From positions 110,392 to 174,391 of the forward strand of contig NZ_JACXXG010000007.1 in assembly GCF_014764705.1 (NCBI RefSeq): a DNA stretch of 64,000 nt, written 5' to 3'. This DNA is from Stutzerimonas kunmingensis. GTDB taxonomy: Bacteria; Pseudomonadota; Gammaproteobacteria; Pseudomonadales; Pseudomonadaceae. The notes under the pieces are model-generated. The model was given only the letters and a program-made list of their open reading frames with translations, was not told where the DNA came from and searched no databases. Position 1 is the first letter of the stretch; each line of letters starts with the position of its first letter. The position numbers and the translations under genes were made by a program. Shown piece after piece: positions 21,211 to 29,914 of this stretch.

Positions 21211-21240
21211 GAACCCCGCCTACTGGCGGGGTTCGTGTTT
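21211..21240 (+). terminator. Terminator after fabI
   Basis: A perfect 10-bp stem, GAACCCCGCC / GGCGGGGTTC with loop TACT, followed by GTGTTT. It ends the npp-fabI run and marks the left border of the accessory island. Confidence 0.85.
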
Positions 21241-21252
21241 CTGCGCAGCGGC

Positions 21253-22017
21253 TCAGCCGGCCGTAACCGTCATGCCGCCATCGGCCATGACCACCGAGCC
21301 CACCATGAAGCTGGCCCGCTCCGAAGCGAGAAAGGCGACGATCTCGGCGATTTCCTCCGGTTGCGCCGCGCGCCCGATGGGTGCGGCTTCGCCATGCTGA
21401 GCAAGAAAGCCCGGGCCGTCCTCGACCACGTCGTTGAGGATGTTGGTCACCACATCGCCAACACCGATGGCGTTGACCCGGATGCCATGCTCGATCGCCT
21501 CCAGCGCCAGCGTGCGGGTCAGCTGGGCCAGCGCGCCTTTCGAGGCCGTGTACGCGGCGATGGTCGGGAAGGCGAAATAGGACGCGTAGGAAGCGATGTT
21601 GACGATCGCCCCTGAGCGGTTGGGCATCATCGCCTTGACCGCTTCGCGACAATGCAGGAACGCCGCCGTGGCATTGACCGCCTGGATGCGCTCCCAATCC
21701 TCGCGACTCATGTCCACCACTCGCTTGTTGATGATGATGCCGGCGTTGTTGACCAGGATATCCAGCCGGCCGAAATGCTCGATGGCCAGGCCGGCCGCAC
21801 GTTCTGCTGCGCCATCCTCGGTAATGTCCGCCAGCAGCGGCACCAGCCCCGGTCGAGCGAGTTTCTCGACAGCCGGGTTGATGTCTTCGGCGATGACCTT
21901 GGCGCCCCGATCGTGCAGCAATAAGGCAATCGCCCTGCCGATGCCGCTGGCGGCGCCGGTGACCAGCGCGACCTTGCCTGCAACTTCCTGAACGACGATG
22001 TGATTCGAATCAGTCAT
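21253..22017 (-). CDS. Short-chain dehydrogenase/reductase (SDR)
   Basis: A 254-residue classical SDR: cofactor motif TGAASGIG at about residues 20-27, NNAG (LDILVNNAG), the catalytic serine in IASYASY and the YTASKG tyrosine-lysine pair. The acidic residue after the second strand (AEDINP) suggests NAD preference. Substrate unknown; the family oxidises alcohols, sugars or hydroxy-acyl groups. The ATG at 22017 has AGAGGAG upstream. It is divergent from an AraC regulator that probably controls it. Confidence 0.85.
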   Translation of the reverse strand: MTDSNHIVVQEVAGKVALVTGAASGIGRAIALLLHDRGAKVIAEDINPAVEKLARPGLVPLLADITEDGAAERAAGLAIEHFGRLDILVNNAGIIINKRVVDMSREDWERIQAVNATAAFLHCREAVKAMMPNRSGAIVNIASYASYFAFPTIAAYTASKGALAQLTRTLALEAIEHGIRVNAIGVGDVVTNILNDVVEDGPGFLAQHGEAAPIGRAAQPEEIAEIVAFLASERASFMVGSVVMADGGMTVTAG

Positions 22018-22052
22018 GGTGCTCTCCTCTCTTTCGGGCTGCGCCACGAGGC

Positions 22053-22078
22053 GCGATGGGTTAACTGTCTCCCATCGC
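22053..22078. promoter_or_regulatory. Inverted repeat between SDR and AraC genes
   Basis: GCGATGGG and CCCATCGC form a perfect 8-bp inverted repeat separated by 10 bases, inside the 191-bp gap between two divergent genes. Its place suggests an operator or a leader hairpin for the SDR gene; no direct evidence tells which. Confidence 0.4.
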
Positions 22079-22208
22079 AGGAGGTCGGGCTTTCGCACGC
22101 TTGCGCTGGCTGTTGCGGTTTTGCGCGCAGCAGTGATCTGCCGGCGCGCAGGGTCCTGCGCTAACCTTTCGGCGCTGAACGCTTTCAAATGTTTGCCAGG
22201 AGCACGTC

Positions 22209-23138
22209 ATGCCGCGGTTATCACAAGCCCCGCCACGGCCCCATGCGGGGCAGACCTGTCCCCAGTTGATGAGCCATTACCTGCCTGGTGAAGCGCGCGC
22301 GACCGCACAGCAGCCGCCGATGCAGGACGTGGTGGTGCAGCTGTTCAGCCATCGCACGATCGTCGAGCCGATACAGGTACCGGCAGTGTTGGAGCCGCTG
22401 CTGGTGCTGGTACTGGCCGGTGCGGCACGAGTCGAGGAACGTGCGCCGGGTGGGCAATGGAGCGCAGCAACCGTCAGCGCCGGCGACTTCTTCCTGACCG
22501 ATACCCACGAGCCGTACGAAATGCGCTGGCAGACGCTGGAAGGTGAGCAATTCGAGGTGATGCACCTGTATCTCGGCCTGCCGCTCATCGACCAGGCCGC
22601 ACGGGAACTGCTCGGGCCGCAGAGCACAGCGGTTGCCTTGCGGGACGTCTCCGGCGCCCACGACGACACGGTTCGCTGGTTGATGGAGAAGCTGCACCAC
22701 GAGCTGGTCGAGCAGCGCCAGCCCAGCCCGCTCTGCGTTCGCGGCCTGGCCCAGGCACTGGCCGTGCATCTGGTGCGCCACTATCGGGATCGGCAAGACG
22801 CCGTCCGGCGCAGCAACGCCTTGCCGGCCTACAAGCTGCGCCGGGTCATCGAGGCGATGGATGCGCAGTTGGCCGACGATTTCAGTCTTGCTCAGCTGGC
22901 ACGAACCGCCGAGCTGAGCGAGTACCACTTCAGCCGGATGTTCAAACGAGCCACCGGGCTTTCGCCGTCTCAGTACTTCATCGGCCTGCGCATGGCACGG
23001 GCGCGACGGCTGCTGATCGAAACGCAGCGCAGCGTCATCGATATCGGGCTGGAAGTGGGCTATTCGAGCCCTAGCCACTTCTCCCAGGTATTCCGCCGCG
23101 AGGTGGGCGTTACCCCCAGCGCCTATCGCCAGGCATGA
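22209..23138 (+). CDS. AraC-family transcriptional regulator
   Basis: A 309-residue regulator with an N-terminal cupin-like effector domain and a C-terminal AraC DNA-binding domain from about residue 210 (RRVIEAMDAQLADDFSLAQLARTAELSEYHFSRMFKR, split over the first helix-turn-helix, then GYSSPSHFSQVFRREVGVTPSAYR in the second). It is divergent from the SDR gene and likely regulates it. The ATG is preceded by CAGGAG at ideal spacing. Effector unknown. Confidence 0.9.
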   Translation: MPRLSQAPPRPHAGQTCPQLMSHYLPGEARATAQQPPMQDVVVQLFSHRTIVEPIQVPAVLEPLLVLVLAGAARVEERAPGGQWSAATVSAGDFFLTDTHEPYEMRWQTLEGEQFEVMHLYLGLPLIDQAARELLGPQSTAVALRDVSGAHDDTVRWLMEKLHHELVEQRQPSPLCVRGLAQALAVHLVRHYRDRQDAVRRSNALPAYKLRRVIEAMDAQLADDFSLAQLARTAELSEYHFSRMFKRATGLSPSQYFIGLRMARARRLLIETQRSVIDIGLEVGYSSPSHFSQVFRREVGVTPSAYRQA

Positions 23139-23167
23139 GCTGCCTTTCCCTGGCGCCAGAACGACAA

Positions 23168-23195
23168 AACCCCGGCCATGACGACCGGGGTTCTG
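23168..23195 (+). terminator. Terminator after the AraC gene
   Basis: An 8-bp stem AACCCCGG / CCGGGGTT with a 9-base loop, followed by a T-rich CTGTTTG. It lies 30 bp after the regulator stop. Confidence 0.65.
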
Positions 23196-23199
23196 TTTG

Positions 23200-23227
23200 C
23201 GCAAACCCGACGGTCGCCGGGTTTGCG
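23200..23227 (-). terminator. Hairpin downstream of pedH
   Basis: A perfect 10-bp stem CGCAAACCCG / CGGGTTTGCG with an 8-base loop, 14 bp after the pedH stop. It has no good T run on either strand, so it may act as an RNA-stabilising hairpin or a factor-assisted stop. Confidence 0.5.
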
Positions 23228-23240
23228 TAACGCAGGCTGA

Positions 23241-25016
23241 TCAGCGCTTGGCGACCAGATCCTTCGGCAGCTTGAAGGTCCAGACCATACCGCCCTGGTT
23301 GAAGTCCTTCACGCGCTTGGCGACCTCGCCGCCCCACAGCGGTACCGCACCACCCCAGCCGGAGAGAACGGAAACGTACTGCTCGCCATCCATTTCCCAA
23401 GTGACCGGAGAACCGATGACGCCCGAGCCGGTGTTGAACTCGTAGACCTTCTTGCCGGTCTTGGCGTCGAAGGCCATCAGGTAGCCCTCAGGGTTGCCGG
23501 TGAATACCAGGTTGCCCTTGGTGGCCAACACGCCGCCCCACAGCGGAGCGTAGTTGTTGTAGCGCCAGACTTCCTTGCCGGTCTTCGGATCGATTGCGCG
23601 CAGCACACCGATGAAGTCGTCGTTGAGCGGCTTGATGGTGAAGCCGGCACCCAGGTAGGCGGCACCCTTCTTGTAGGATACGCCTTCGTTCCAGATGTCC
23701 ATGCCCCACTCGTTGGACGGCACGTAGAACAGGCCGGTGTCCTGGCTGTAGGCCATTGGCATCCAGTTCTTGCCACCGAGGAAGGACGGTGCGACGAACA
23801 CCGACTTGCCCTTGTCCGCGTCGGCAGGATTGCCCGGGCGGTGGGCTTCGTCGTAGATCGGACGGCCAGTCTTATCCAGGCCCTTGGCCCAGGTGATCTT
23901 GTCAACGAACGGGAAGCCACGGATGAACTTGCCGTTGGTGCGATCGAGCACGTAGAAGAAGCCGTTACGGTCTGCGGTGCCGGCAGCCTTGATGGTCTTG
24001 CCGCCGTCCTTGTAGTCGAAGGAGATCAGCTCGTTGACGCCGTCGAAGTCCCAGCCGTCATGCGGGGTGGACTGGAAGTGCCACTTGATCGAGCCGTCAT
24101 TCGGGTCCAGCGCCAGACGCGAGGACGAGTACAGGTTGTCGCCAGGGCGCAGGTGCGAGTTCCACGGCGCCGGGTTACCGGTACCGAACAGCAGCGAATC
24201 GGTGTCCGGATCGTAGTAGCCGCCCAGCCATGGAGCGGCACCGCCGGTCTTCCACAGATCGCCCGGCCAAGTCTTGCCGGCTTCGCCGCCGGAGATACCG
24301 CTCTCGACCTTCTTGCCGTCTTTCCAGACGTAACCCATGTGGCCTTCCACTGTCGGACGGGTCCACAGCAGTTCACCGTTCTTCGCGTCGTAGGCTTCGA
24401 TCTTACCGACCACGCCGAACTCACCACCGGAGACGCCGGTGATCAGCTTGCCATTCACCACCAGCGGCGCGGCGGTCAGCGAGTAACCGGCCTTGTAGTC
24501 GGCGACAGTCTTCTTCCAGACCACCTTGCCGGTGTCCTTGTTCAGGGCGACCAGCTTGGCATCCAGGGTGCCGAAGATCACCAGATCGCCATACAGCGCG
24601 ACACCACGGTTGATCACGTCACAGCACGGCATGATGCCGTCGGGCAGGCGCGCATCGTACTGCCACAGTTCCTTGCCGGTACGGGCGTCCAGTGCATATA
24701 CACGCGAGTAGGAGCCGGTGATGTACATCACGCCGTCCTTGATCAGCGGCTGCGCTTCCTGACCGCGCTGCTTTTCACCGCCGAGAGAGAAGCCCCAAAC
24801 CGGTCGCAACTGATTGATGTTATTGGTGTTCAACGTATCCAGCGTACTGTAGCGCTGGCCCTGCAAACCCAGACCGTTGGTGACGATCTGATCGGTGGAT
24901 TTGGCATCGTTGAGGATTTCCTGGTCGGTTACGGCCCAGGCGTGCAGGCTGGACATCGCCACCGCGGCGCATAGCGCCGTCAAGGCGAAGGGCTTGCGAA
25001 GACCGGTGTGCTTCAT
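23241..25016 (-). CDS. pedH: Lanthanide-type PQQ-dependent alcohol dehydrogenase PedH
   Basis: A 591-residue periplasmic quinoprotein with an N-terminal signal peptide (cut near AWA), an eight-bladed propeller with repeated DxxTGK tryptophan-docking motifs, and the adjacent cysteine pair in [10 protein letters not shown] that stacks on PQQ. The catalytic aspartate D323 lies in [11 protein letters not shown], and D325 two residues later is the extra ligand that marks lanthanide-dependent enzymes. It is very close to P. putida PedH, which oxidises many alcohols and aldehydes with light rare-earth ions. The ATG at 25016 has AGAGG upstream. It is probably controlled through a palindrome just before its ribosome site and a TACCAAGG box further up. 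Confidence 0.93.
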   Translation of the reverse strand: MKHTGLRKPFALTALCAAVAMSSLHAWAVTDQEILNDAKSTDQIVTNGLGLQGQRYSTLDTLNTNNINQLRPVWGFSLGGEKQRGQEAQPLIKDGVMYITGSYSRVYALDARTGKELWQYDARLPDGIMPCCDVINRGVALYGDLVIFGTLDAKLVALNKDTGKVVWKKTVADYKAGYSLTAAPLVVNGKLITGVSGGEFGVVGKIEAYDAKNGELLWTRPTVEGHMGYVWKDGKKVESGISGGEAGKTWPGDLWKTGGAAPWLGGYYDPDTDSLLFGTGNPAPWNSHLRPGDNLYSSSRLALDPNDGSIKWHFQSTPHDGWDFDGVNELISFDYKDGGKTIKAAGTADRNGFFYVLDRTNGKFIRGFPFVDKITWAKGLDKTGRPIYDEAHRPGNPADADKGKSVFVAPSFLGGKNWMPMAYSQDTGLFYVPSNEWGMDIWNEGVSYKKGAAYLGAGFTIKPLNDDFIGVLRAIDPKTGKEVWRYNNYAPLWGGVLATKGNLVFTGNPEGYLMAFDAKTGKKVYEFNTGSGVIGSPVTWEMDGEQYVSVLSGWGGAVPLWGGEVAKRVKDFNQGGMVWTFKLPKDLVAKR

Positions 25017-25046
25017 TGCGGCTACCTCTGCGGGTTCATTGTTATG

Positions 25047-25063
25047 CCGGGAAATTTTCCCGG
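25047..25063 (-). promoter_or_regulatory. GGGAA-N3-TTCCC palindrome before pedH
   Basis: CCGGGAAATTTTCCCGG is a 17-bp near-perfect palindrome centred on three bases, ending only about 30 bases before the pedH start codon. The same core recurs before exaA and twice before the TonB receptor gene. On the pedH strand it reads on into GGCAT, as does the exaA copy. Candidate regulator site; the regulator is not known. Confidence 0.6.
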
Positions 25064-25123
25064 TCTGTTGTTGATTCTTGGTTTGCACCGCCTCGCCAAC
25101 AATTGCCCGCAGTACCGATTTTC

Positions 25124-25138
25124 CTCCTCCCTTGGTAG
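25124..25138. promoter_or_regulatory. TACCAAGG box between pedH and the divergent binding-protein gene
   Basis: CTCCTCCCTTGGTA here is identical over 14 bases with a site between exaB and exaA. The core CCTTGGTA (TACCAAGG on the pedH strand) is shared with four other promoter gaps of the island. TACCAAG resembles the heptamer half-sites bound by NarL/LuxR-type regulators, so ErbR or PedR2 is a reasonable candidate. Confidence 0.6.
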
Positions 25139-25295
25139 CAATACGCCGCCTCAGCCCACGAAAGACGCGTGATTCGGCCCGCCGTCAATGCCGGGCGGCA
25201 CCGAAAGTCGCACCCATATGGCCGGAAAAGACTATTCCGCCGGGCCCACCCTACCCCCTAAAACGGATGCCCCCTCGCTCAGAAGGATAAGAGCC

Positions 25296-26534
25296 ATGCT
25301 TCGCCCTACCCTGATCATCGCCTTCCTCGTCTTCACACTACAAAGCGCCCATGCGGCCGAACCGATCCGTCTGGGTCTCAACTACCCGAGCACCGGCAAC
25401 TACAAGTCCGAAGGTCTGGAGCTACGCCGTGGCGCCCTGCTTGCCGTCGACCAGATCAACCAGGGTGGTGGTTTGCTGGGCCGACGCCTGGAGCTGGTCA
25501 GCCTGAATTCGGCGGCACGCGCGGAAAAGGCGCGTGCCAACGTCGACCGCTTCGCCAACCAGGGCGCAGCGATGATCTTCGGCGGCGCCAACAGTGAAGA
25601 GGCGCTGAGCGCCGGCCAGCGCGCCCGCGAACTCGGCCTGTTGTACTTCCCCACCCTCGGCTACGCCAACGAGATCACCGGGCGGGACGGCCATCGCCAC
25701 CTGTTCCGCGAGTCCAACAGTGCCTGGATGAGCGCCCGGGTACTCGGTGAATACCTGAGCTGGCACATGCCCAATCGCCGCTACCACTACATCAGCCTCG
25801 ACGATGCCTGGGGCCACAGCATGGAGCAGGCCCTGCGTGAAGCGACCAAGAGCCGCGACCGCGCACGCCATGGCTACTCGAAGATCGCCGCACGAGGTGC
25901 CCGTCGCGACGACTACCTGAGCGCACTGCAGAAGGCTGCCGCCAGCGACGCGGATGTGCTGGTGATCGTCCTGCTCGGCCAGGATCTGGTGCAGACCATG
26001 CGCCTGGCGCACACCCTGGAACTGGGCAAGCGCATGCAGATCATCGCGCCCAACCTCACCCAGAGCATCGTCGAGCAGGCCGGACCGCTGGTGATGGAAA
26101 ACGTGATCGGCACCGAAGCCTGGACCTGGCGGGTGCCGCAGCGCGAGAAAAGCGAAACCGGCCAGGCGTTCGTCGAGCGCTACATCGCGTTGCATCAGGC
26201 CTACCCCGGCAGCACCGCAGCGTCAGCCTACGGCATCGTCCGGCAGTGGGCCGATGCCGTGGGGCGGGCTGGCCGACTGGATAGCGAAGCCGTCATCGCC
26301 GAGCTGGAGAACCATCGCTATAGCCTGTTGAAGGACGAGCAGTACTGGCGCGACTTCGACCACCAGAACGTCCAGAGCATTTACGCGGTAAAGGTTCGCA
26401 ATCGCAGCGAGATCATGCAGGATCGCTTCAAGCAGGACTACTTCACCATCATCCATCGCATGGATGGCGAGGAAGCCGCGCCTAGCCTGGACGACTGGCA
26501 GCAGGAGCGTGGCGATCAGCTACAGCTGCAGTGA
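25296..26534 (+). CDS. Type I periplasmic ligand-binding protein (urea/amino-acid ABC type)
   Basis: A 412-residue protein with a signal peptide (cut after QSAHA) and a two-lobed periplasmic binding fold of the urea/branched-chain amino-acid type (RLGLNYPSTGNYKSEGLELRRG, then FGGANSEEALSAGQRARE). No permease or ATPase is adjacent, so it may serve a distant transporter, or deliver a ligand to a sensor or to the alcohol dehydrogenases. The ATG at 25296 has AGAAGGA upstream. It is divergent from pedH and shares its promoter gap. Confidence 0.8.
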   Translation: MLRPTLIIAFLVFTLQSAHAAEPIRLGLNYPSTGNYKSEGLELRRGALLAVDQINQGGGLLGRRLELVSLNSAARAEKARANVDRFANQGAAMIFGGANSEEALSAGQRARELGLLYFPTLGYANEITGRDGHRHLFRESNSAWMSARVLGEYLSWHMPNRRYHYISLDDAWGHSMEQALREATKSRDRARHGYSKIAARGARRDDYLSALQKAAASDADVLVIVLLGQDLVQTMRLAHTLELGKRMQIIAPNLTQSIVEQAGPLVMENVIGTEAWTWRVPQREKSETGQAFVERYIALHQAYPGSTAASAYGIVRQWADAVGRAGRLDSEAVIAELENHRYSLLKDEQYWRDFDHQNVQSIYAVKVRNRSEIMQDRFKQDYFTIIHRMDGEEAAPSLDDWQQERGDQLQLQ

Positions 26535-26566
26535 CCGGATGCAGCGACTGGAGTGGAACAGCAATC

Positions 26567-26585
26567 GGCGCGCCGCGGGCGCGCC
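26567..26585. terminator. Convergent hairpin between binding protein and metallohydrolase genes
   Basis: GGCGCGCC-GCG-GGCGCGCC forms an 8-bp, very GC-rich stem with a 3-base loop in the 52-bp gap between two convergent genes. It has no T run; it may act in both directions. Confidence 0.5.
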
Positions 26586-26586
26586 T

Positions 26587-27516
26587 TCACTCATCGACGC
26601 GCTGCAGCGCCATCGCTTCGTAACGCGGATACAGATGACTGACGCTGCGGATCAGCTCATAGCGGGTCAGGCTGATGCCGGCGAAGCGCTCGGGGATCGG
26701 GCTCTGGATCGCCTCGTTCATGTCCGCCCCGCCATTGGCGGCTTCTCGCAGCAAGCCGTCCAGCCAGCCGAGGTAGTCGCGCATCTGCAGGAACGGCGCG
26801 GCATCATCGGCCACCGGGCCGTGGCCAGCGACCAGGCGCTTCCAGGGCAACGCCTCTAGCGTATCCAGATCTTCCAGCCAGACATCCAGGCCTGGACTGT
26901 TCGGCGTGGTCAGCGCGCGCTGGTAGAACAGGATGTCGCCGGCGAAGAGCACGCCGCTGCGTTCGTCGAGAATGGCCAGATCGGCACCGGTGTGACCGCG
27001 CAGAGCGAGCAGACGCAAAGAGCGACCGCCGATATCCAGCGTGCCGGGTGCCAGAGTCTCGGTCGGCAACACCACCTCGGTGCCACGCATCCAGTCACCA
27101 ACCAGGCGGTACATATTCTCGGCCATGGCATTGCCCTGCTCGCGCAACAGCTCGGTCGTACCGGCGAGCGCGGCGATGGGCACATCGGTAAATGCCTGGT
27201 TGCCGAGAACGTGGTCGGGATGATGATGCGTCAGCAACAGCTTGATGACCGGGCGATCGGTAACGCTCGCGATGGCCGCGCGCATCGCCTCGCCGTAAAG
27301 CCGCGACGGGCCGCTGTCGATCACCACCACACCGCTCTCGGTGACGATGAAGCCGGTGTTGACGATATTGCCGCCGTTGGCCTTGTCGAAGTTGTCCGTC
27401 GAGCCTTCCAGCAGCCACACGTCATCGGCGATCTGCCGCGGCTGCAGGGTGTAACGCAGCTCGGCGTGTGAGGGCAGGGTCAGACAGAACGCGAACATCA
27501 GGAGCAACAGGCGCAT
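26587..27516 (-). CDS. Quinoprotein relay system zinc metallohydrolase
   Basis: A 309-residue exported metallo-beta-lactamase fold protein with signal peptide (cut after LPSHA), metal motif LTHHHPDHVLGNQAF, a further histidine in ALRGHTGADLAILDE, FAGDILFYQRA and the late histidine in LVAGHGPV. It matches the SoxH-related metallohydrolase family that travels with PQQ alcohol dehydrogenases. The true substrate is unknown; a role in maintaining thiol/persulfide or cofactor chemistry with the SoxYZ-like partner is inference. AAGGAGG lies at ideal spacing before the start. Confidence 0.85.
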   Translation of the reverse strand: MRLLLLMFAFCLTLPSHAELRYTLQPRQIADDVWLLEGSTDNFDKANGGNIVNTGFIVTESGVVVIDSGPSRLYGEAMRAAIASVTDRPVIKLLLTHHHPDHVLGNQAFTDVPIAALAGTTELLREQGNAMAENMYRLVGDWMRGTEVVLPTETLAPGTLDIGGRSLRLLALRGHTGADLAILDERSGVLFAGDILFYQRALTTPNSPGLDVWLEDLDTLEALPWKRLVAGHGPVADDAAPFLQMRDYLGWLDGLLREAANGGADMNEAIQSPIPERFAGISLTRYELIRSVSHLYPRYEAMALQRVDE

Positions 27517-27569
27517 GACGCCTCCTTGGCTTGGTTGCTGGCTCTCGGAGAAAACGCGGGCTGGTCAGT

Positions 27570-28316
27570 TCAGAGCGCGGCTTCGAACTCGTTGCCGTTG
27601 TTGTCACGCAGCCACAGGCGAGTGTCCTGCGCGCCCTTCACTTCCAGGCTCAGACTCGGGTTTTCGGCGACCGCCGGATACAGTTCCAGCTCCGCCAGGA
27701 CCTGACCGTCGGCATCGCGCAGCTCGGCCTGGTTGAGAAAGAACTCGGGAATGCCGCCGACCAGGCCGTTATCCATCGGATGGGAGACCTGCAGGCGCAA
27801 ACGACTGAAATCGCCACGGGCGAAGCGCCCACCGATGACCTCACCGAGGCGGTCTTCCCAGCCTGGCTGGGCACGCACCACGCTCGGCGCCGTACAGCCG
27901 CCACCGGCAGCATCGACCTTGGCCGAGCCGATGTGCCAGACACCGTCACGGGTCAGCACCGCCGCGCGGATCGGTGTCGCCTGTTCCACACGTATGCGAA
28001 TGGCGACCAGAGGCACGACCTGCTCGCCAGGCGTGAAGGTGAAAATCCGTGGGATGGGATTGAGGTCGGCCCAGGCCTCGATGCGCACCACCTCGTCACC
28101 GAGGGCTCTGGCATCGATGTGCACCGGCACCTGTCGCGAGTCCTCGGCGAATGGCGGCACCTGGACCTTTACGCGGTCGTCGAACACGTAGGGCTCGCTG
28201 TTGAGCAAGCCCTTGTGGTGGTATTCCCACATCACCGACTGCAGTGGATCGGCCTCGGCCGCCAGGGCGCCCGAGGCGTGAAGGACCATCATCAGCAGCA
28301 AGATTCGGACGCTCAT
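27570..28316 (-). CDS. Quinoprotein dehydrogenase-associated SoxYZ-like carrier
   Basis: A 248-residue exported protein (signal cut near ALAA). It is built like a fusion of SoxY and SoxZ, the sulfur carrier of thiosulfate oxidation. The SoxY-like part ends in a GGGC motif (AAGGGCTAPS) whose cysteine is the likely carrier residue; the SoxZ-like part follows (ARGDFSRLRLQVSHPMDNG). Its substrate in alcohol oxidation is not established. The ATG at 28316 has GAGGAG upstream. It is in line with the metallohydrolase and pedG genes, apparently one operon with exaB. Confidence 0.85.
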   Translation of the reverse strand: MSVRILLLMMVLHASGALAAEADPLQSVMWEYHHKGLLNSEPYVFDDRVKVQVPPFAEDSRQVPVHIDARALGDEVVRIEAWADLNPIPRIFTFTPGEQVVPLVAIRIRVEQATPIRAAVLTRDGVWHIGSAKVDAAGGGCTAPSVVRAQPGWEDRLGEVIGGRFARGDFSRLRLQVSHPMDNGLVGGIPEFFLNQAELRDADGQVLAELELYPAVAENPSLSLEVKGAQDTRLWLRDNNGNEFEAAL

Positions 28317-28366
28317 GTCGACTCCTCGAACGGCGATCCGCAGCGGGATCGGCATGGCGCAACCGG

Positions 28367-29281
28367 TCAGCGCCCGGCCACGTCGCTCTCCACATCCTGG
28401 TACAACCCGGGCAACTCGTAGCTCAAGCCGTAGCTGGCGTAGAGTTTTTCCAGCTCGCCTTCAAGAATCAGCGGCTCCAACACCCCTTCCAGCGCGTAGG
28501 CCAGTTGGCGGTTGGATTCATGTACCGCCATGCCGAGATCCCATACCTGCTTGCCCATGTTCGGGTAAGCGTTCTCGGCGAGCTTCAGGTGCTCGTCGTC
28601 GGCCTGGTCGAGCAGCCACTCGATCTCTGCGCGCATGGCCATGGCCGCGTCCACCTCGCCGTCCTGAAGCGCAGCGAATGCCTCGCGGATGCTCGGGTAA
28701 TGATGAGTGTGCTTCGCCAGCCGGCCCTCGAAGACCGAAGACAGGTAGAACGAGGGCACGCTGTCCACTTCAACGCCAATCGGGTGGTACTGAAAGACCG
28801 CCACGCTCGGCACCTCGTCGAGACGGCGATCGTCATACGCGGTCTGCCAGCGCTCGCGCTGATAGGGTGCGAACATCACCACCAGCTCGTTGATCACTTC
28901 ACCCAGCTCGTTGCGCTTGTAGGCGAACTCGCGGTCGTACGGCACACGGAGCATCACGTCGGCCAGCACGCCAGGCCGCAGGTAGTGCCCCTTCCAGATG
29001 AAGTTGCGCAGGTCGTCGTCGAGGGTTTCGTCCGGCGTCACCCACAGCACTTCCAGCTTCAGGCCCAGCCCTTCGGCGAGCTTGCGCGCCAATTCCAAAT
29101 CGACACCGCGTGGCTGGCCATCCTGCTGGTAGCTGTACGGCGGGAAGTTCTCGTACATCGCCACCTTGAGTACGCCGGACTCGATGATGTCATCGAAGGC
29201 GCGCACCTTGACCACATCCGCCTGCGCCAGTGCGCAGCACAGAGCCAGCCACAGCGACAGAACCAGCCGGACGGCGTTCAT
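28367..29281 (-). CDS. pedG: Quinoprotein dehydrogenase-associated substrate-binding protein
   Basis: A 304-residue periplasmic binding protein of the amino-acid (family 3) type, with a signal peptide cut near AQA. It has the family start VLKVAMYENFPPYSYQQDGQPRG, broken here by a segment rich in acidic residues. Such proteins occur next to exaB-type cytochromes in methanol and ethanol oxidation clusters and may bind a reaction intermediate or help load the enzyme. The ATG at 29281 shares a base with the exaB stop (TGATG), so the two are coupled. The symbol follows the P. putida order and is tentative. Confidence 0.82.
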   Translation of the reverse strand: MNAVRLVLSLWLALCCALAQADVVKVRAFDDIIESGVLKVAMYENFPPYSYQQDGQPRGVDLELARKLAEGLGLKLEVLWVTPDETLDDDLRNFIWKGHYLRPGVLADVMLRVPYDREFAYKRNELGEVINELVVMFAPYQRERWQTAYDDRRLDEVPSVAVFQYHPIGVEVDSVPSFYLSSVFEGRLAKHTHHYPSIREAFAALQDGEVDAAMAMRAEIEWLLDQADDEHLKLAENAYPNMGKQVWDLGMAVHESNRQLAYALEGVLEPLILEGELEKLYASYGLSYELPGLYQDVESDVAGR

Positions 29282-29718
29282 CACTGCTTAGCCGCTTCGC
29301 TTTCAATATAGGTGCGAATCGCCCACAGCGCTTCCTGGCTGAGGGTGTCGGCCATACGCGGCATGTACACGGCACCGTCACGGACCGCGCCATTGATCAC
29401 ACGCTCTTTGTACCACTCGTCGCCGTCGTAGCTGGCTTCAAGCTCACGCAGATCGGGCGCGATGCCGCCAGAAATGGCTTCCAGACCGTGGCAACGTGCG
29501 CAGTTCTGGTTGTAGGCGGAAGAACCGATTTCCACGGCCAGATCGTGGTGCTCGCTGGGCGCACGATAGGGGTTCTCGTCCAGCCATTCTTCACCGAGAT
29601 CCGGCAGGCCCTTGGTGTTGACCGCCTGCGGCGTCACGTCACCATGCGCCAGAACCAGGCCGGACATACCGAGAACACCCGCTGCCAGCAGTGAGCGCAA
29701 AAAGATCTTGTTATTCAT
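29281..29718 (-). CDS. exaB: Cytochrome c550 of the quinoprotein alcohol dehydrogenase system
   Basis: A 145-residue periplasmic c-type cytochrome: signal peptide (cut after LVLAHG or just before), one heme motif CARCH at about residues 73-77, and the methionine ligand in YMPRMADTLSQEA. In P. aeruginosa the ExaB cytochrome takes electrons from ExaA. The ATG at 29718 (MNNKIFLRSLL) has AGAGGG upstream; the frame reads three codons further to a GTG. It is divergent from exaA and heads an operon with pedG, the carrier and the metallohydrolase. Confidence 0.92.
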   Translation of the reverse strand: MNNKIFLRSLLAAGVLGMSGLVLAHGDVTPQAVNTKGLPDLGEEWLDENPYRAPSEHHDLAVEIGSSAYNQNCARCHGLEAISGGIAPDLRELEASYDGDEWYKERVINGAVRDGAVYMPRMADTLSQEALWAIRTYIESEAAKQ

Positions 29719-29828
29719 GACTACCACCCTCTATTCGAGAACCTGTGCAAGGCAGCCCCATCGGAGCGCATGGTGGTCATGTTGGCGGCGAGGACGGATT
29801 GGCAGAATCCTGCTTTGGGTGCCTGCAT

Positions 29829-29842
29829 CTCCTCCCTTGGTA
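29829..29842. promoter_or_regulatory. TACCAAGG box between exaB and exaA
   Basis: CTCCTCCCTTGGTA, identical over 14 bases to the pedH-side site. It is about 110 bp before the exaB start and 185 bp before the exaA start. Confidence 0.6.
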
Positions 29843-29901
29843 CTAGGTTTTACTACCACCTTCGGCACTCCACTGGTAGCAAGGCCAAATCAGTGGGGCT
29901 T

Positions 29902-29914
29902 GGGAAGTATTCCC
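29902..29914. promoter_or_regulatory. GGGAA-N3-TTCCC palindrome before exaA
   Basis: GGGAAGTATTCCC followed by GGCAT, about 115 bp before the exaA start codon. Same core and same right flank as the pedH copy read on the pedH strand. Confidence 0.6.
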
